Source: JBFJVD01 sp041624375 (GTDB taxonomy: Bacteria > Chloroflexota > Anaerolineae > Anaerolineales > E44-bin32). From it: 32,039 nt of DNA. Numbering within the stretch: the first letter of the stretch is position 1; the number at the start of each line of letters is the position of its first letter. The notes beneath the pieces were generated by a model that had not been told where the DNA came from, ran no database searches, and saw only the letters and a program-made list of their open reading frames with translations. Both the position numbers and the translations under genes were made by a program. The DNA is taken from positions 1 through 32,039 of the forward strand of contig JBFJVD010000009.1 in the NCBI GenBank assembly GCA_041624375.1. Reading direction: 5' to 3'. Positions 31,893-32,039 of this stretch are shown here, piece after piece.

Positions 31893-32039
31893 GTGTTCAA
31901 TAAGGTCTTGATCGCCAACCGCGGTGAGATCGCCGTCCGCATCATCCGAGCCTGCCGCGAGCTCGGCCTTGAGACCGTGAGTGTCTTCTCGCAGGCTGAC
32001 CGGGCTGCGCTTCACGTACGCTACGCCGATGAAGCCTAC
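31893..32039 (+). CDS. Biotin carboxylase, N-terminal part (runs off the window)
   Basis: The last 147 bases form 49 codons beginning with GTG at 31893: FNKVLIANRGEIAVRIIRAC, then a stretch ending in HVRYADEAY. This is the characteristic N-terminus of biotin carboxylase domains (AccC, PccA and related). GGAG lies seven bases upstream of the GTG. It should be the ATP-dependent partner of the carboxyltransferase just upstream. Whether it also carries a biotin-carrier domain cannot be seen because the gene continues beyond the window. Confidence 0.93.
   Translation, partial: MFNKVLIANRGEIAVRIIRACRELGLETVSVFSQADRAALHVRYADEAY

Noticed and set aside
1..32039. CRISPR arrays, insertion sequences, prophage or toxin-antitoxin modules
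   Set aside because: No regularly spaced repeats, transposase or integrase motifs, terminal repeats or typical toxin pairs were seen on either strand.

Overview
The window is a GC-rich, densely packed bacterial chromosome segment with core genes: the end of rplS, then murI, gyrA, birA, gatC, gatA and gatB, and an acyl-CoA carboxylase. Several traits fit Chloroflexota, probably Anaerolineae-like. These are lipoproteins with Thr/Pro-rich linkers after the lipobox, a beta-propeller lipoprotein, a large GT39-type membrane protein, a stand-alone biotin ligase, a split GatCAB locus and many TTG/GTG starts. This placement is inferred from gene content and was not tested by a search. No phage, transposon, rRNA, tRNA or CRISPR array is visible.

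Layout. 1-2254 (+): the rplS tail and its terminator, a class I glutamine amidotransferase-like hydrolase, murI and a small lipoprotein. 2296-7445 (-): gyrA with its terminator, then a MarR regulator with an ABC-2 exporter pair. 7559-10060 (+): a penicillin-acylase-family hydrolase. 10205-11253 (-): birA and a 71-residue membrane protein. 11333-13993 (+): HIT hydrolase, thiolase and 3-hydroxyacyl-CoA dehydrogenase. 14258-17182 (+): a beta-propeller lipoprotein and an apoptosis-inducing-factor (AIF)-like flavoprotein. 17254-25446 (-): a seven-gene leftward run of gatC, gatA, a tandem cyclophilin lipoprotein, an unrecognised 331-residue protein, a CASTOR/POLLUX-like channel, gatB and a GNAT acetyltransferase. 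25589-32039 (+): acyl-CoA dehydrogenase, a GT39-like membrane protein, then a tight cluster of zinc-lobe oxidoreductase, small membrane protein, carboxyltransferase and the start of biotin carboxylase.

How the genes fit together. Acyl-CoA dehydrogenase, 3-hydroxyacyl-CoA dehydrogenase and thiolase supply three of the four beta-oxidation activities. The carboxyltransferase and biotin carboxylase would handle propionyl- or acetyl-CoA, and BirA would attach the biotin they need. GatCAB implies that Gln-tRNA and/or Asn-tRNA is made by transamidation.

I found no convincing undescribed multi-gene system; most of the window is housekeeping. The points most worth following are: the CASTOR/POLLUX-like channel and a hairpin that would hide its ribosome-binding site; the close resemblance of the flavoprotein to animal AIF, including its C-terminal domain; a tandem cyclophilin whose second domain has lost its catalytic residues; an apparently leaderless marR promoter with a dyad over its -10 box; a long dyad next to the propeller-lipoprotein promoter; and an unrecognised 331-residue protein between GatCA and the channel.
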